Of a stretch of 17,598 nucleotides of DNA, positions 1 through 6,057 are shown one piece after another. The notes below the pieces were generated by a model. It was not told the origin of the DNA and did not search any database. It worked only from the letters and a program-made list of their open reading frames with translations. The DNA lies in contig FR899838.1 in NCBI GenBank assembly GCA_000437595.1, positions 1,467 to 19,064 on the forward strand, given 5' to 3'. Source of the stretch: Faecalibacterium sp. CAG:74 (GTDB lineage: Bacteria; Bacillota; Clostridia; Christensenellales; Aristaeellaceae). A program made the position numbers and the translations under genes. Positions within the stretch are counted from its first letter, which is position 1. Each line of letters opens with the position of its first letter.

Positions 1-40
1 AAACCGACAAGGCGTGACAGGCGCATCTATCCGATGACAA

Positions 41-108
41 AAAGACCCTCTGCAGGCGCAAAATCGTGTCGAACGATTCTGCTTGCTTCGCAAAGGGTCT
101 TTGTTTTA
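41..108. terminator. Terminator-like stem-loop at left edge
   Basis: AAAGACCC (41-48) pairs with GGGTCTTT (95-102), enclosing a smaller AATCGT/ACGATT hairpin (62-67 with 73-78). On the + strand the stem runs into TTGTTTTAT; on the - strand it runs into TTTTTGTC, so it could terminate in both directions. It probably ends an upstream + gene whose last codons may lie within bases 1-37 (stops at 15-17 and 35-37 in two frames; the true one cannot be chosen). Confidence 0.6.
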
Positions 109-112
109 TACT
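83..112 (+). promoter_or_regulatory. Weak candidate promoter upstream of the ParB-like gene
   Basis: TTGCTT (83-88), an 18-base spacer and TATACT (107-112). The -10 is good but the -35 matches consensus at only three positions, and the site overlaps the right arm of the upstream terminator. It would leave a leader of about 160 bases. No better promoter was found between 113 and 277. Confidence 0.25.
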
Positions 113-161
113 GTTTTTGTATTCAGTGAATGCTGTTTTTTTGACGGTTTTGTGCTGTTTC

Positions 162-190
162 GCAGGGGATTTCGCCTCTGCGGAGGCGAA
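162..190 (+). repeat. Short dispersed hairpin element, copy 1
   Basis: TTCGCCTC (171-178) pairs with GAGGCGAA (183-190) around a TGCG loop, preceded by GCAGGGGA. Apart from one extra G, bases 162-188 recur in opposite orientation at 15412-15437. It lies in the leader region of the ParB-like gene and is not followed by a T-run on the + strand. Confidence 0.55.
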
Positions 191-277
191 AAACATACTT
201 TGCTATGTGGAATAGCATCCCACGAACCACAATACCAATCAACGAACATTGCAGCGGGAAAGGGGTGGAAACCCAGT

Positions 278-1093
278 ATGGATCAGGCACAGTGGGCGCA
301 GACGGAAATCGCGCTGCTCCCGACAGAACAGATTGCGCTCAGACCGAGCGTACAGCAGAAGTCGCTTTCGCATATGCCGTTGGAGACACTTGCCGCGTCA
401 ATGGCGCGCGAAGGGCTGCGCGAGCCGATTCTGGTGCGCGCGGCGGCGCAGGGATATATCATCGTGGAGGGCAATCGGCGGCTGATGGCGTGCCGGATGC
501 TGGGGTGGCGGGAGATTCCGGCGCGGGTGCAGCCCAAGGACGTATCGGACATGACCAGCGCGGGCGAAATCTTCGCTGCCCTGCGCGCCCGCCCGATGGG
601 ATACCTCGACCGGGCGGAAGCGACGAATCGCCTGACTGCTGATTTTGGCGTGCCACGCGCTGCCATTGCCCAGCAAACGGGCGACAGCGCCGCGCATGTA
701 CTGTCCCTGCAGCGAATCGCCACGCTGGATGACAGGACGCGGGATATCCTGCGGCAAGAGCAACTGCCGGAGCGCGTCGCGGAAGCGCTGACCCGCGTGG
801 CGGACGCGGAAAGCCGCCAGCGGATTGCGCTGCGCACGGCAAAAGAGCGGCTGGACATTCGCGAAGTGGAGCTGTTTGTGGAAGCGACGAATCGACGGCT
901 GCCGGGAGCGAAGCATTCAGGAAAAGTCGTCAGTGCGGTACGGGATGCCCGTCCATACCTGAATGCGCTGCGGGAGGTTGTCGCACAAATGAACGAAGCT
1001 GGATTGCCTGTGCGGTTCGATGAGGCGCAGGAGGACGGCGGCACGACCCTCACCATCCGCTGCCTGACGCGCAGGCGGAGAAGCCAGCCATAA
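278..1093 (+). CDS. ParB/Spo0J-like DNA-binding protein (orphan)
   Basis: A 271-residue ParB-like protein. The N-terminal ParB/Srx-type domain (about 13-85) contains VEGNRRLMA (63-71), a variant of the GERRxRA nucleotide-binding box, followed by the usual GW.EIPARV strand. An HTH-like helical region follows (about 112-150, around GVPRAAIAQQTG) and then a charged helical stretch to about 205. In ParB/Noc proteins the N-domain binds CTP and the HTH binds a palindromic parS-like site; no ParA ATPase is adjacent, so a chromosome-partition role is not shown. The start at 278 is chosen because AAAGGGGTGG lies just upstream and similarity to ParB begins soon after; the frame is open further upstream to 83, but that extension is Cys/Phe-rich and covers the hairpin at 171-190. 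Its stop abuts that of the convergent methyltransferase-like gene. A Noc-like or regulatory ParB-fold protein is equally possible. Confidence 0.8.
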   Translation: MDQAQWAQTEIALLPTEQIALRPSVQQKSLSHMPLETLAASMAREGLREPILVRAAAQGYIIVEGNRRLMACRMLGWREIPARVQPKDVSDMTSAGEIFAALRARPMGYLDRAEATNRLTADFGVPRAAIAQQTGDSAAHVLSLQRIATLDDRTRDILRQEQLPERVAEALTRVADAESRQRIALRTAKERLDIREVELFVEATNRRLPGAKHSGKVVSAVRDARPYLNALREVVAQMNEAGLPVRFDEAQEDGGTTLTIRCLTRRRRSQP

Positions 1094-1945
1094 TCAGCGC
1101 AGATAGCAGCGCAGCGTCTGTTCAATCCAGTACAGGTACTTCACGCCGGGGACTTCCAGCGCTTTCATCTGCTGATAGAGCGGCAGCCCGTCCGACACAT
1201 CGTGCCAGAGGTCGGTGAACACAACGTCGTACGCCGGCAGGTGCTTCGGCGCGAAGTCGAACGCATCCGCCTGAATGATTTCCAGCGCATCCGGGCGCGG
1301 AAAGTGCGGCAGGAGCAGCGTGCGGAACAACGAAATGATGTCCGGGTCACGCTCGACGACGGTCACGCGGCGCACATCCGGCTTCAAAAGACAGTGGAAG
1401 GCGTAGTAGCCCAGCCCTAAACCGAACGTGAGCACATTGCCGTGCGACTGGCGGACGCAGGGCTGAATGGTGTTGATTTCGTTGGGCGTGACGGTCATCC
1501 AGACGAGGTTATTTTCCTTTACGGCAGGAAAACGGAAAGATGTGTCGAACCATCCTAATTGAGGGAGACACGTTCCGTCATCCAGCGGCAGAAAATCATC
1601 CCGGACGAACAGCTCCATCGGCAGAATCACGTCCTGCGTCAGCGTCGCGTGACCGTGCTGCCCGCTGACGGGGGCGATGCGGCGGAGATATTCGTCCTGC
1701 GCGTAATCGGCAGGGTCGCAGCGGCGGATGACTTTTGGCAGCGCGTCGCGAATGAGCAGCCAATCCTCCGCACGGTCGGGGTCAAGCCCTAATTTCGCGC
1801 TCAGCAGCATCCGATACGCGTCCTCCGGCGGCAGGTGCGCGTCCGCAGAGAACGCGAAAACATCCGCCGGGGCGATGGCATCCGCCTGAAAGCAGAGATA
1901 TTCGCTGAGCAGCGTCAGCAAACGTTCGTTTTGTTCATGGGTCAT
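1094..1945 (-). CDS. SAM-dependent methyltransferase-like protein (spermidine-synthase-like fold)
   Basis: A 283-residue protein. The C-terminal half has Rossmann-type class I methyltransferase signatures: the glycine-rich SAM loop LTFGLGLGY (172-180), acidic VERD (197-200) at the end of strand 2, QADAFDF (225-231), and YDVVFTDLWHD (239-249) as motif IV. This arrangement is closest to spermidine-synthase-like or fused-domain methyltransferases. The N-terminal 165 residues are not recognised. No substrate can be named, and the protein could be an aminopropyltransferase-like enzyme without polyamine activity. The start at 1945 is set by AGGTGA a few bases upstream on the minus strand; an open extension to 2104 is implausible because it crosses the promoter region shared with the XRE gene. 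It is convergent with the ParB-like gene, with no base between the two stops. Confidence 0.75.
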   Translation of the reverse strand: MTHEQNERLLTLLSEYLCFQADAIAPADVFAFSADAHLPPEDAYRMLLSAKLGLDPDRAEDWLLIRDALPKVIRRCDPADYAQDEYLRRIAPVSGQHGHATLTQDVILPMELFVRDDFLPLDDGTCLPQLGWFDTSFRFPAVKENNLVWMTVTPNEINTIQPCVRQSHGNVLTFGLGLGYYAFHCLLKPDVRRVTVVERDPDIISLFRTLLLPHFPRPDALEIIQADAFDFAPKHLPAYDVVFTDLWHDVSDGLPLYQQMKALEVPGVKYLYWIEQTLRCYLR

Positions 1946-1964
1946 GGGATTCACCTCATCCTCG

Positions 1965-1993
1965 ATGATAGCACAGGAAAATCGAGAACGGAA
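1965..1993 (-). promoter_or_regulatory. Candidate extended -10 promoter for the methyltransferase-like gene
   Basis: Read on the minus strand: TTCCGT (1993-1988), 17 bases, then TATCAT (1970-1965) preceded by TGC, an extended -10. Transcription would start about a dozen bases before the AGGTGA ribosome binding site, giving a very short leader. Confidence 0.35.
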
Positions 1994-2030
1994 TGGCAAA
2001 AATGGGTTCAAATACGACCAATTGATAAAA

Positions 2031-2080
2031 TGCAACCGCGGGTTGACAGATTTCCAGCGCCGCTTGGTGGTGTGCAACCG
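2031..2080. promoter_or_regulatory. Possible operator repeats upstream of the XRE gene
   Basis: TGCAACCG occurs at 2031-2038 and 2073-2080, 42 bases apart (four helical turns). The first copy is part of the palindrome CAACC-GCG-GGTTG (2033-2045), which overlaps a TTGACA (2043-2048). No good -10 lies at the right distance from that TTGACA; TAGGAT at 2091 is too far. The repeats lie in the gap between the divergent methyltransferase-like and XRE genes and could be sites for the XRE protein. Confidence 0.3.
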
Positions 2081-2134
2081 GGAAAATTGATAGGATAAAG
2101 CCATCCCAAGAGGGAACGGAAAGGAGAAACAACC

Positions 2135-3139
2135 ATGATTTTAGCAGACAAAATCATCGACCTGCGGAAGAAGAATGGATGGAGTCAGGAAGAGCTGGCG
2201 GAGAAGCTCGGCGTGTCGCGTCAGGCGGTCAGCAAGTGGGAAAGCGCACAGGTAATTCCCGATTTGGGGCGCGTGCTGGCAATGGCAGACCTCTTCTCGG
2301 TGACGACGGATTACCTCCTGCGCGACGAGAACGAAGCGCCGACCCCTGCGGCGGTGGAAGACGGCGCGTCGGAAAGCAGTGTTCGCCGCGTCAGCATGGA
2401 GGAAGCGAGCGCCTTCCTCGCCCTCTGCCGGAAGCAGGCGCCCACACGCGCCTTGGCGGTCAGTCTGTGCGTGCTTTCACCGATTCCGCTGCTGATGATT
2501 CTCTCCCGCACGGGCGAAGGACCTGCGGCGGGCGTGGGAAGCATCATCGGCGTGGTGATTCTGCTGCTGCTGGTTGTGGCAGCGGTTGTCATCTTCCTGC
2601 GGCAGGGCATGGAAAGCAAGGAATACGAATATCTGGAGCAGGAGGACATTGAGACGGCTTACGGCGTGTCGGGCATGGTGAAGGAGAAGCAGGCGGCGTA
2701 CCGCGAAACCTGCACGCGCGGCATCATCGTCGGCGTTGTGCTGTGCATTCTGTCGGCGATACCCGTGCTGCTCGGCACGCTGGCAGCGGACAGCGTCGCA
2801 GCCCCGGAGCGCATCATGCTGCCGTGCGTGTCGCTGCTGCTGGCGATGGTCGCCGTGGCAGTGTACCTGTTTGTCCGCGTCGGGATGGTGCAGGGGTCGT
2901 TCCAGCGGCTGCTGGAAGAAGGCGACTACACGCGGGAAGGCAAGCGCGCGGCACGTTCGCCGATTGTGCCGATTTACTGGTGCCTGGCGACGGCGGCGTA
3001 TCTGGCGTGGAGCTTTATCACGATGGCATGGGATCGGACGTGGATTGTCTGGCCTGTCGCGGGCGTGCTGTTCGCGGCGGTAGTGGGTATCATCCGTATG
3101 ACCCATAAAGAGGGTCGGAAGGAGAAAAAAGCAGGTTAA
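2135..3139 (+). CDS. XRE-family HTH regulator with six predicted membrane segments
   Basis: A 334-residue protein. Residues 5-62 form a Cro/CI-type HTH (WSQEELAEKLGVSRQAVSKWE, then IPDL...L..FSVTTDYLL), a form very common in Bacillota regulators. After a linker, hydrophobic segments suitable as membrane helices lie at about 105-124, 132-155, 195-217, 227-250, 276-298 and 302-320, with a charged loop at 156-194. HTH proteins with C-terminal membrane domains are known in Bacillota; here the DNA-binding head would be tethered to the cytoplasmic face and could respond to a membrane signal. The tail is basic (KEGRKEKKAG). AAGGAG (2121-2126) supports the ATG at 2135. The lipoprotein gene follows 278 bases downstream on the same strand. 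Target genes are unknown; the methyltransferase-like gene and its own promoter are candidates. Confidence 0.85.
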   Translation: MILADKIIDLRKKNGWSQEELAEKLGVSRQAVSKWESAQVIPDLGRVLAMADLFSVTTDYLLRDENEAPTPAAVEDGASESSVRRVSMEEASAFLALCRKQAPTRALAVSLCVLSPIPLLMILSRTGEGPAAGVGSIIGVVILLLLVVAAVVIFLRQGMESKEYEYLEQEDIETAYGVSGMVKEKQAAYRETCTRGIIVGVVLCILSAIPVLLGTLAADSVAAPERIMLPCVSLLLAMVAVAVYLFVRVGMVQGSFQRLLEEGDYTREGKRAARSPIVPIYWCLATAAYLAWSFITMAWDRTWIVWPVAGVLFAAVVGIIRMTHKEGRKEKKAG

Positions 3140-3148
3140 AAAACCTGT
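3131..3148 (+). terminator. Short hairpin overlapping the XRE stop codon
   Basis: CAGGTT (3132-3137) pairs with AACCTG (3142-3147) around AAAA, and the TAA stop sits in the hairpin. The stem is short and no T-run follows, so termination would be weak at best. Confidence 0.25.
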
Positions 3149-3177
3149 CTGGGTAATGCGACCAAGCTGGGCAGCCC

Positions 3178-3373
3178 AAAAAGGGTCAAGGGGCGGAGCT
3201 CCCTTGTGGGGTTTGGGGCAACGCCCCAACTGTTCCACGGGCGACCATTCCAAAGGAAAAGTCAACAAAGGCGCAGGCAGCGAAGCGTCCCTGCCGGCAA
3301 CTTTGCGCTCCCGCAGGAGCGCCCCCAACTTGCTTTTCCCACCCCTTGCACATTGCCGCGCCAAATGGGCGCG
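3178..3373. repeat. Hairpin-rich intergenic repeat region
   Basis: No gene is seen in 3140-3417. The region starts with AAAAAGGGTCAAGGG (3178-3192), identical to 11703-11717. It contains successive stem-loops: CAAGGG/CCCTTG (3187-3206), TTGGGGC/GCCCCAA (3213-3229), GGCAG/CTGCC (3276-3295), GCGCTCC/GGAGCGC (3305-3322) and CGCGCC/GGCGCG (3357-3373). Such serial hairpins fit a dispersed non-coding element or a remnant of one. No clear promoter for the following lipoprotein gene was found inside it. Confidence 0.55.
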
Positions 3374-3417
3374 ACCGAGCAGCTGGCTTTCCAATGATAT
3401 AACAAGGAGGAATCATC

Positions 3418-3843
3418 ATGCGTCACAAGGGAATGACTTTCTGCAAGCTGCTCGTTCTGCTGGTGCTGGCACTGCTGCTGACTGGCTGTGCCCAGCAGCC
3501 GCAAGCGCCCTTCGATGGGGTCATTGCAACGTCCGATGTGGTATTCAACCTTGATTTTACAGCGCTGAATACTACCTACACGTCCACGCTGATTGTGCCG
3601 GAAGGCAAGGAAATCATGGCGGACATCCAGTGTGACGGCGGGCGCATCGACGTGACCATCACCCCGGAGGACGGTGAGCCGATTTACACCGGCAAGCGGC
3701 TGCCGACGAGCAGCTTCAGCATCGTGCCGAAGACGCCGGGCAGGTACACCGTGACCATCAGCGGAGAAAACGCCAGCGGGTATGCGCATGTGTACGTCGA
3801 GGGTGCAGTTCACTATGATGACGAACCAGCGGAGAATAAATAA
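3418..3843 (+). CDS. Small putative lipoprotein
   Basis: A 141-residue protein not recognised as a named family. It has a basic N-terminus (MRHKG), a hydrophobic core LLVLLVLALL (11-20) and a lipobox LTGC with Cys24, so a lipid-anchored extracytoplasmic protein is expected. The mature part is rich in beta-type alternation (TSTLIVPEGKEIMADIQ; GRIDVTITPEDG; GRYTVTISGENASGYAHVYVEG), suggesting a single beta-sandwich domain of about 105 residues, of the kind that mediates binding or sits next to a larger surface protein. AAGGAGG (about 3403-3409) precedes the ATG. It lies alone between the hairpin-rich repeat and a strong terminator. The presence of a lipobox here contrasts with the unlipidated solute-binding protein at 6058. 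Confidence 0.75.
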   Translation: MRHKGMTFCKLLVLLVLALLLTGCAQQPQAPFDGVIATSDVVFNLDFTALNTTYTSTLIVPEGKEIMADIQCDGGRIDVTITPEDGEPIYTGKRLPTSSFSIVPKTPGRYTVTISGENASGYAHVYVEGAVHYDDEPAENK

Positions 3844-3856
3844 TCGGCAGTAGAAC

Positions 3857-3896
3857 AATCCCCCATGCAGTGCAAAAAACGGCTGCATGGGGGATT
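3857..3896. terminator. Strong stem-loop between convergent genes
   Basis: A perfect 14-bp stem, AATCCCCCATGCAG (3857-3870) with CTGCATGGGGGATT (3883-3896), and a 12-base loop. It lies 13 bases after the lipoprotein stop and 7 bases from the AraC stop on the other strand. T-runs are interrupted on both sides (CTGTTTATTCGGATTTTTT on +, TTGTTCT on -), so bidirectional termination is likely though not textbook. Confidence 0.7.
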
Positions 3897-3903
3897 CGTC
3901 TGT

Positions 3904-4758
3904 TTATTCGGATTTTTTCGCGGGCGCTGGGTTCACGTCGAGATTCAGCGCCGTGCATTGCTGATGAGCGCGGCGGTATTCGCTGGGCGATATGCCCGTT
4001 TCCTCGCTGAATGCGCGGTTGAACGTGCGGACGCTCTCAAAGCCGCAGCCGAGGGCAATCTCCTGCATTCCCTTGTTTGTGAACGCCAATCGGCGCATGG
4101 CGGCAGTTACGCGCAGGCTTTTCAGGTAGGCGTTGAAGCCCATGCCAATTTGGTGGTTGCAAATGCGGGAGAGCTGGAATTGCGACAACCCCAGATGCTC
4201 CGCTGCCTGCGTGAGCGTGATGGGGTCGTGGAAATTCTCGTGCAGGTATTCCAGCACCTCTGCTTCCTTGGACATGGCGAGCTTTTGCGCCGAAATGGGG
4301 GAGCGCGTATCGAACAGCAGGCCGAGCAGCATCAGCAGCCGCCCGGTATGCACCAGCCGGTTCGCTTTGCGCTCTTCCGGCATCAGCATATGGTCAATCA
4401 TTTCGGGGATGAGCGGCGAATAGCTCCCTGCACGGTAAATCGGGTTGGGGAGTGCATAGCCATCGACGAAGAGCGAGCGCAGATCGTCGGGCATGGTATC
4501 GTGGAGCAAGGCGAAGCAGAAGATGTTGCTGTGCTTGGGCGTTCGATAGCTGTGGCGCACTTGCGGGAAAATCAGGCAGATGTCGCCTTTCTTCAGCGTG
4601 TAGTTCTTTTCGTCGATGGTGGCGCAAAGTTCGCCGTCCAGCACATAGACGCATTCGAGACCGCCATGAACATGCGGAATGTAGTGCAGGTTCTCCAGCA
4701 CACTGTATGTATAGCCGTTCTCGCGCAGATTGGGGTAGAGCCATTCCTTATCGGGCAT
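3904..4758 (-). CDS. AraC-family transcriptional regulator with cupin sensor domain
   Basis: A 284-residue AraC/XylS-type regulator. The N-terminal half is a cupin-like ligand-binding domain (about 22-75: HYIPHVHGGLECVYVLDGEL, then LKKGDICLIFPQVRHSY). The C-terminal half (about 165-264) holds two HTHs: ITLTQAAEHLGLSQFQLSRI and MQEIALGCGFESVRTFNRAF, ending ETGISPSEYRR, the AraC family signature. The ATG at 4758 is preferred: AGGAGG (4768-4773) then sits 9 bases away, whereas the upstream TTG at 4764 leaves only 3. It is divergent from the TPR/ABC-transporter cluster, and the shared gap carries operator-like repeats, so it probably controls that cluster and itself. The ligand is unknown; a peptide or sugar-like molecule is possible. 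Length is normal for the family and nothing is truncated. Confidence 0.88.
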   Translation of the reverse strand: MPDKEWLYPNLRENGYTYSVLENLHYIPHVHGGLECVYVLDGELCATIDEKNYTLKKGDICLIFPQVRHSYRTPKHSNIFCFALLHDTMPDDLRSLFVDGYALPNPIYRAGSYSPLIPEMIDHMLMPEERKANRLVHTGRLLMLLGLLFDTRSPISAQKLAMSKEAEVLEYLHENFHDPITLTQAAEHLGLSQFQLSRICNHQIGMGFNAYLKSLRVTAAMRRLAFTNKGMQEIALGCGFESVRTFNRAFSEETGISPSEYRRAHQQCTALNLDVNPAPAKKSE

Positions 4759-4829
4759 TACCAAGCACCTCCTGACTGCAATCCTTGAAAAATACCGCCC
4801 TCATTTTCTCCCTGCTGACGAGGTGAAAT

Positions 4830-4862
4830 TTGAGGTTGGAAAAAGTATAGCCAAAACCTCAA
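4830..4862. promoter_or_regulatory. Inverted repeat straddling the AraC gene -10 box
   Basis: TTGAGGTT (4830-4837) and AACCTCAA (4855-4862) form a perfect 8-bp inverted repeat with centres 25 bases apart. One arm lies in the promoter spacer and the other just downstream of the -10, so a bound protein would block transcription of the AraC gene. It looks like a dimer operator. Confidence 0.45.
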
Positions 4863-4872
4863 GGATTGTCAA
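4844..4872 (-). promoter_or_regulatory. Promoter of the AraC-family gene
   Basis: On the minus strand: TTGACA (4872-4867), a 17-base spacer and TATACT (4849-4844). The -35 is perfect, the -10 is one base off consensus and the spacing is ideal. The leader to the ATG at 4758 is about 80 bases. Confidence 0.75.
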
Positions 4873-4979
4873 GCCGCGTTGCAAAAAATGACTTATTTCA
4901 GAACTTTCGACTGTATACAGAATACATCGCTTTAGTACGGTGATTCGGGACATTGCAGACCCTACAAGAATCGTGGGAT

Positions 4980-5011
4980 TGCAAAAACTGTCCGATAAAG
5001 ATGCAAAAACT
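4980..5011. promoter_or_regulatory. Direct repeat TGCAAAAACT at 22-bp spacing
   Basis: TGCAAAAACT at 4980-4989 and again at 5002-5011, 22 bases apart, about two helical turns. They lie 47 bases or more upstream of the cluster -35 box. AraC-family proteins commonly bind direct repeats at about 21-bp spacing next to the promoters they activate, so these are candidate activator sites. A partial copy (TGCAAAAA) lies at 4880-4887. Confidence 0.4.
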
Positions 5012-5057
5012 ATGACGTTTTATGCACGAAAACGGCCGAAAAGTCCGAAAATTGCAT

Positions 5058-5086
5058 TTGACAAGCGAAAAGAAATCGTGTAGAAT
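5058..5086 (+). promoter_or_regulatory. Main promoter of the TPR/ABC-transporter cluster
   Basis: TTGACA (5058-5063), a 17-base spacer, TAGAAT (5081-5086). This is a near-consensus sigma-A-type promoter, with transcription expected to start near 5093. The leader to the ATG at 5209 is about 115 bases. Confidence 0.75.
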
Positions 5087-5102
5087 AGCGCTACGTTCAA
5101 AG

Positions 5103-5130
5103 TGGAACGACGGATTCGTCGTTCCATTTT
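5103..5130 (+). terminator. Terminator-like hairpin in the cluster leader (possible attenuator)
   Basis: TGGAACGACG (5103-5112) pairs perfectly with CGTCGTTCCA (5117-5126) around GATT and is followed by TTTT. It lies only about 10 bases after the expected transcription start. A shorter competing hairpin, CGTTC (5094-5098) with GAACG (5105-5109), would disrupt it. It may attenuate transcription or shield the 5' end of the mRNA. Confidence 0.5.
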
Positions 5131-5136
5131 CCGTAT

Positions 5137-5181
5137 CAGGGGACATTGTACTTTTCGTGTTTTTTTATGCAGAGTCCCCTG
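5137..5181 (+). other. Second leader hairpin
   Basis: CAGGGGAC (5137-5144) pairs with GTCCCCTG (5174-5181) around a 29-base loop containing seven T (5160-5166). It lies just before the AAAGGA ribosome binding site of the first TPR gene. Confidence 0.35.
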
Positions 5182-5208
5182 CAAGAAAAGAAAGGATGGT
5201 CGAAAGCC

Positions 5209-5961
5209 ATGACGAGCGAAATTCTCCGGAATGAGGAATGCAACCCGAACCTGCTGAAGAAGAAGGGGCTGGAACTGCTGGACGCGGGAAAGACCAACGA
5301 AGCGGTGGAGTGCTTCTCCAAGGGACTGGTGTATGCCCCCTTTGACAGCCTGATGCGTTTCTGGCGCGGCCGCAAGCTGATTGGGCGCGAGGAATACACG
5401 CAGTCGGCGTCCGACCTGAAACTGGCGGCGCTGGAAAACCCGGAAGACTGGGAATGCTGGTACTATCTGGGCGTGGCGTGCTACCTCGGCGGCATGTATG
5501 AAGAGGCGAAAGTCGCTCATGCGAACAGCAAGACGCTGATGAAGAAGTACGGCGTGAACGCGCTGCCCGCAACGACGGACTGGTACTGGATGATCTGCAT
5601 GAAGCTGGGTCAGCCGGAGGAAGCCGCGAAAGCACTGGAGGACATCACGCCCGATATGCCCACCGAGGATGGCGACTACCTCTGCCGCGTACTGCTCTAT
5701 AAGGGTGTGCTGAAGCCGGAAAACTTTGTGGAGGAATGCGAGAAGAACTGCAAGAATCCCGAACGTCCGCGCATTTACCACCTGATGCTCACCTACGGTC
5801 TGGCGAATTACCTGCACTATCAGGGGCGCGATGCGGAAGCAATCCCGCTGCTGAAAGAATTGGCGGAATCGCCAGACAACCGCGCGCTGTTCGCTGTCAA
5901 GCAGTCCATGCAGGATTTGGACGCGATGGGCGTCAGCTACACTGTTCCTGCAAAGGCATGA
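5209..5961 (+). CDS. TPR-repeat protein 1 of four paralogues (cytoplasmic)
   Basis: A 250-residue protein with no signal peptide or membrane segment. TPR-like helix pairs run at about 13-46 (LLKKKGLELLDAGKTNEAVE), 47-80, 81-114 (WECWYYLGVACYLGGMYEEA) and 122-150 (TDWYWMICMKLGQPEEAAKA). After a linker with the YKG motif (164-166), a further helical pair lies at about 190-222. TPR folds mediate protein-protein contacts, so an adaptor role is inferred, with unknown partner. The same layout, TDWY (123-126) and YKG motif recur in the proteins at 12854, 13715 and 14572. The ATG at 5209 is chosen because AAAGGA (5191-5196) lies 12 bases upstream; an in-frame TTG at 5146 and ATG at 5167 fall inside the second leader hairpin. 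It is the first gene after the main promoter, 96 bases before the solute-binding-protein gene, so the transporter is a candidate partner. Confidence 0.8.
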   Translation: MTSEILRNEECNPNLLKKKGLELLDAGKTNEAVECFSKGLVYAPFDSLMRFWRGRKLIGREEYTQSASDLKLAALENPEDWECWYYLGVACYLGGMYEEAKVAHANSKTLMKKYGVNALPATTDWYWMICMKLGQPEEAAKALEDITPDMPTEDGDYLCRVLLYKGVLKPENFVEECEKNCKNPERPRIYHLMLTYGLANYLHYQGRDAEAIPLLKELAESPDNRALFAVKQSMQDLDAMGVSYTVPAKA

Positions 5962-5968
5962 TATTCCG

Positions 5969-6026
5969 CCTGCAAAACGCAGGTTGAATATAAATGGAAA
6001 CGCTGCTTTCAAGAAGCAGTGCTTCC
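5969..6026 (+). other. Two hairpins between TPR 1 and the solute-binding-protein gene
   Basis: CCTGC (5969-5973) pairs with GCAGG (5979-5983). A larger stem, 5996-6008 with 6014-6026, includes CTGCTT/AAGCAG and GGAA/TTCC with one mismatch and one G-U pair. No T-run follows. They probably affect mRNA processing or stability upstream of the highly translated binding-protein gene. Confidence 0.4.
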
Positions 6027-6057
6027 AAGTAGAATAGTAGAAGGGAAGGAACTCAAC

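Larger units (their letters stand above)
4759..5208. promoter_or_regulatory. Divergent control region between the AraC gene and the main cluster
   Basis: About 450 bases without a credible gene, clearly AT-richer than the flanking coding DNA. It holds the AraC promoter and inverted repeat (4830-4872), a perfect 10-bp palindrome CTGTATACAG (4911-4920), TGCAAAAA motifs (4880, 4980, 5002), the main promoter (5058-5086) and a structured leader (5103-5181). Apart from these, 4890-4979 shows nothing recognisable. Confidence 0.7.

Noticed and set aside
83..277. N-terminal extension of the ParB-like gene to a start at 83
   Set aside because: The extra 65 residues cover a hairpin element and part of the terminator, lack similarity to ParB, and have no ribosome binding site; the start at 278 does have one.
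3140..3417. Small protein genes in the gap between the XRE and lipoprotein genes
   Set aside because: Open frames exist on both strands, but the region is a series of stem-loops related to another intergenic repeat, with no coding signature.
4898..5146. Small minus-strand open reading frame of 82 codons in the divergent control region
   Set aside because: It overlaps the main promoter and leader hairpin, has no good ribosome binding site, and its sequence looks like translated AT-rich non-coding DNA.
5103..5181. Leader as a known riboswitch or T-box
   Set aside because: It is too short, and no T-box specifier, conserved riboswitch core or TGGN-type antiterminator motif was recognised. Only the hairpins can be supported.
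5146..5208. Earlier starts for TPR 1 (TTG at 5146, ATG at 5167)
   Set aside because: Both lie inside the second leader hairpin and lack a ribosome binding site. The ATG at 5209 has AAAGGA upstream, and the paralogues also begin with short polar N-termini.
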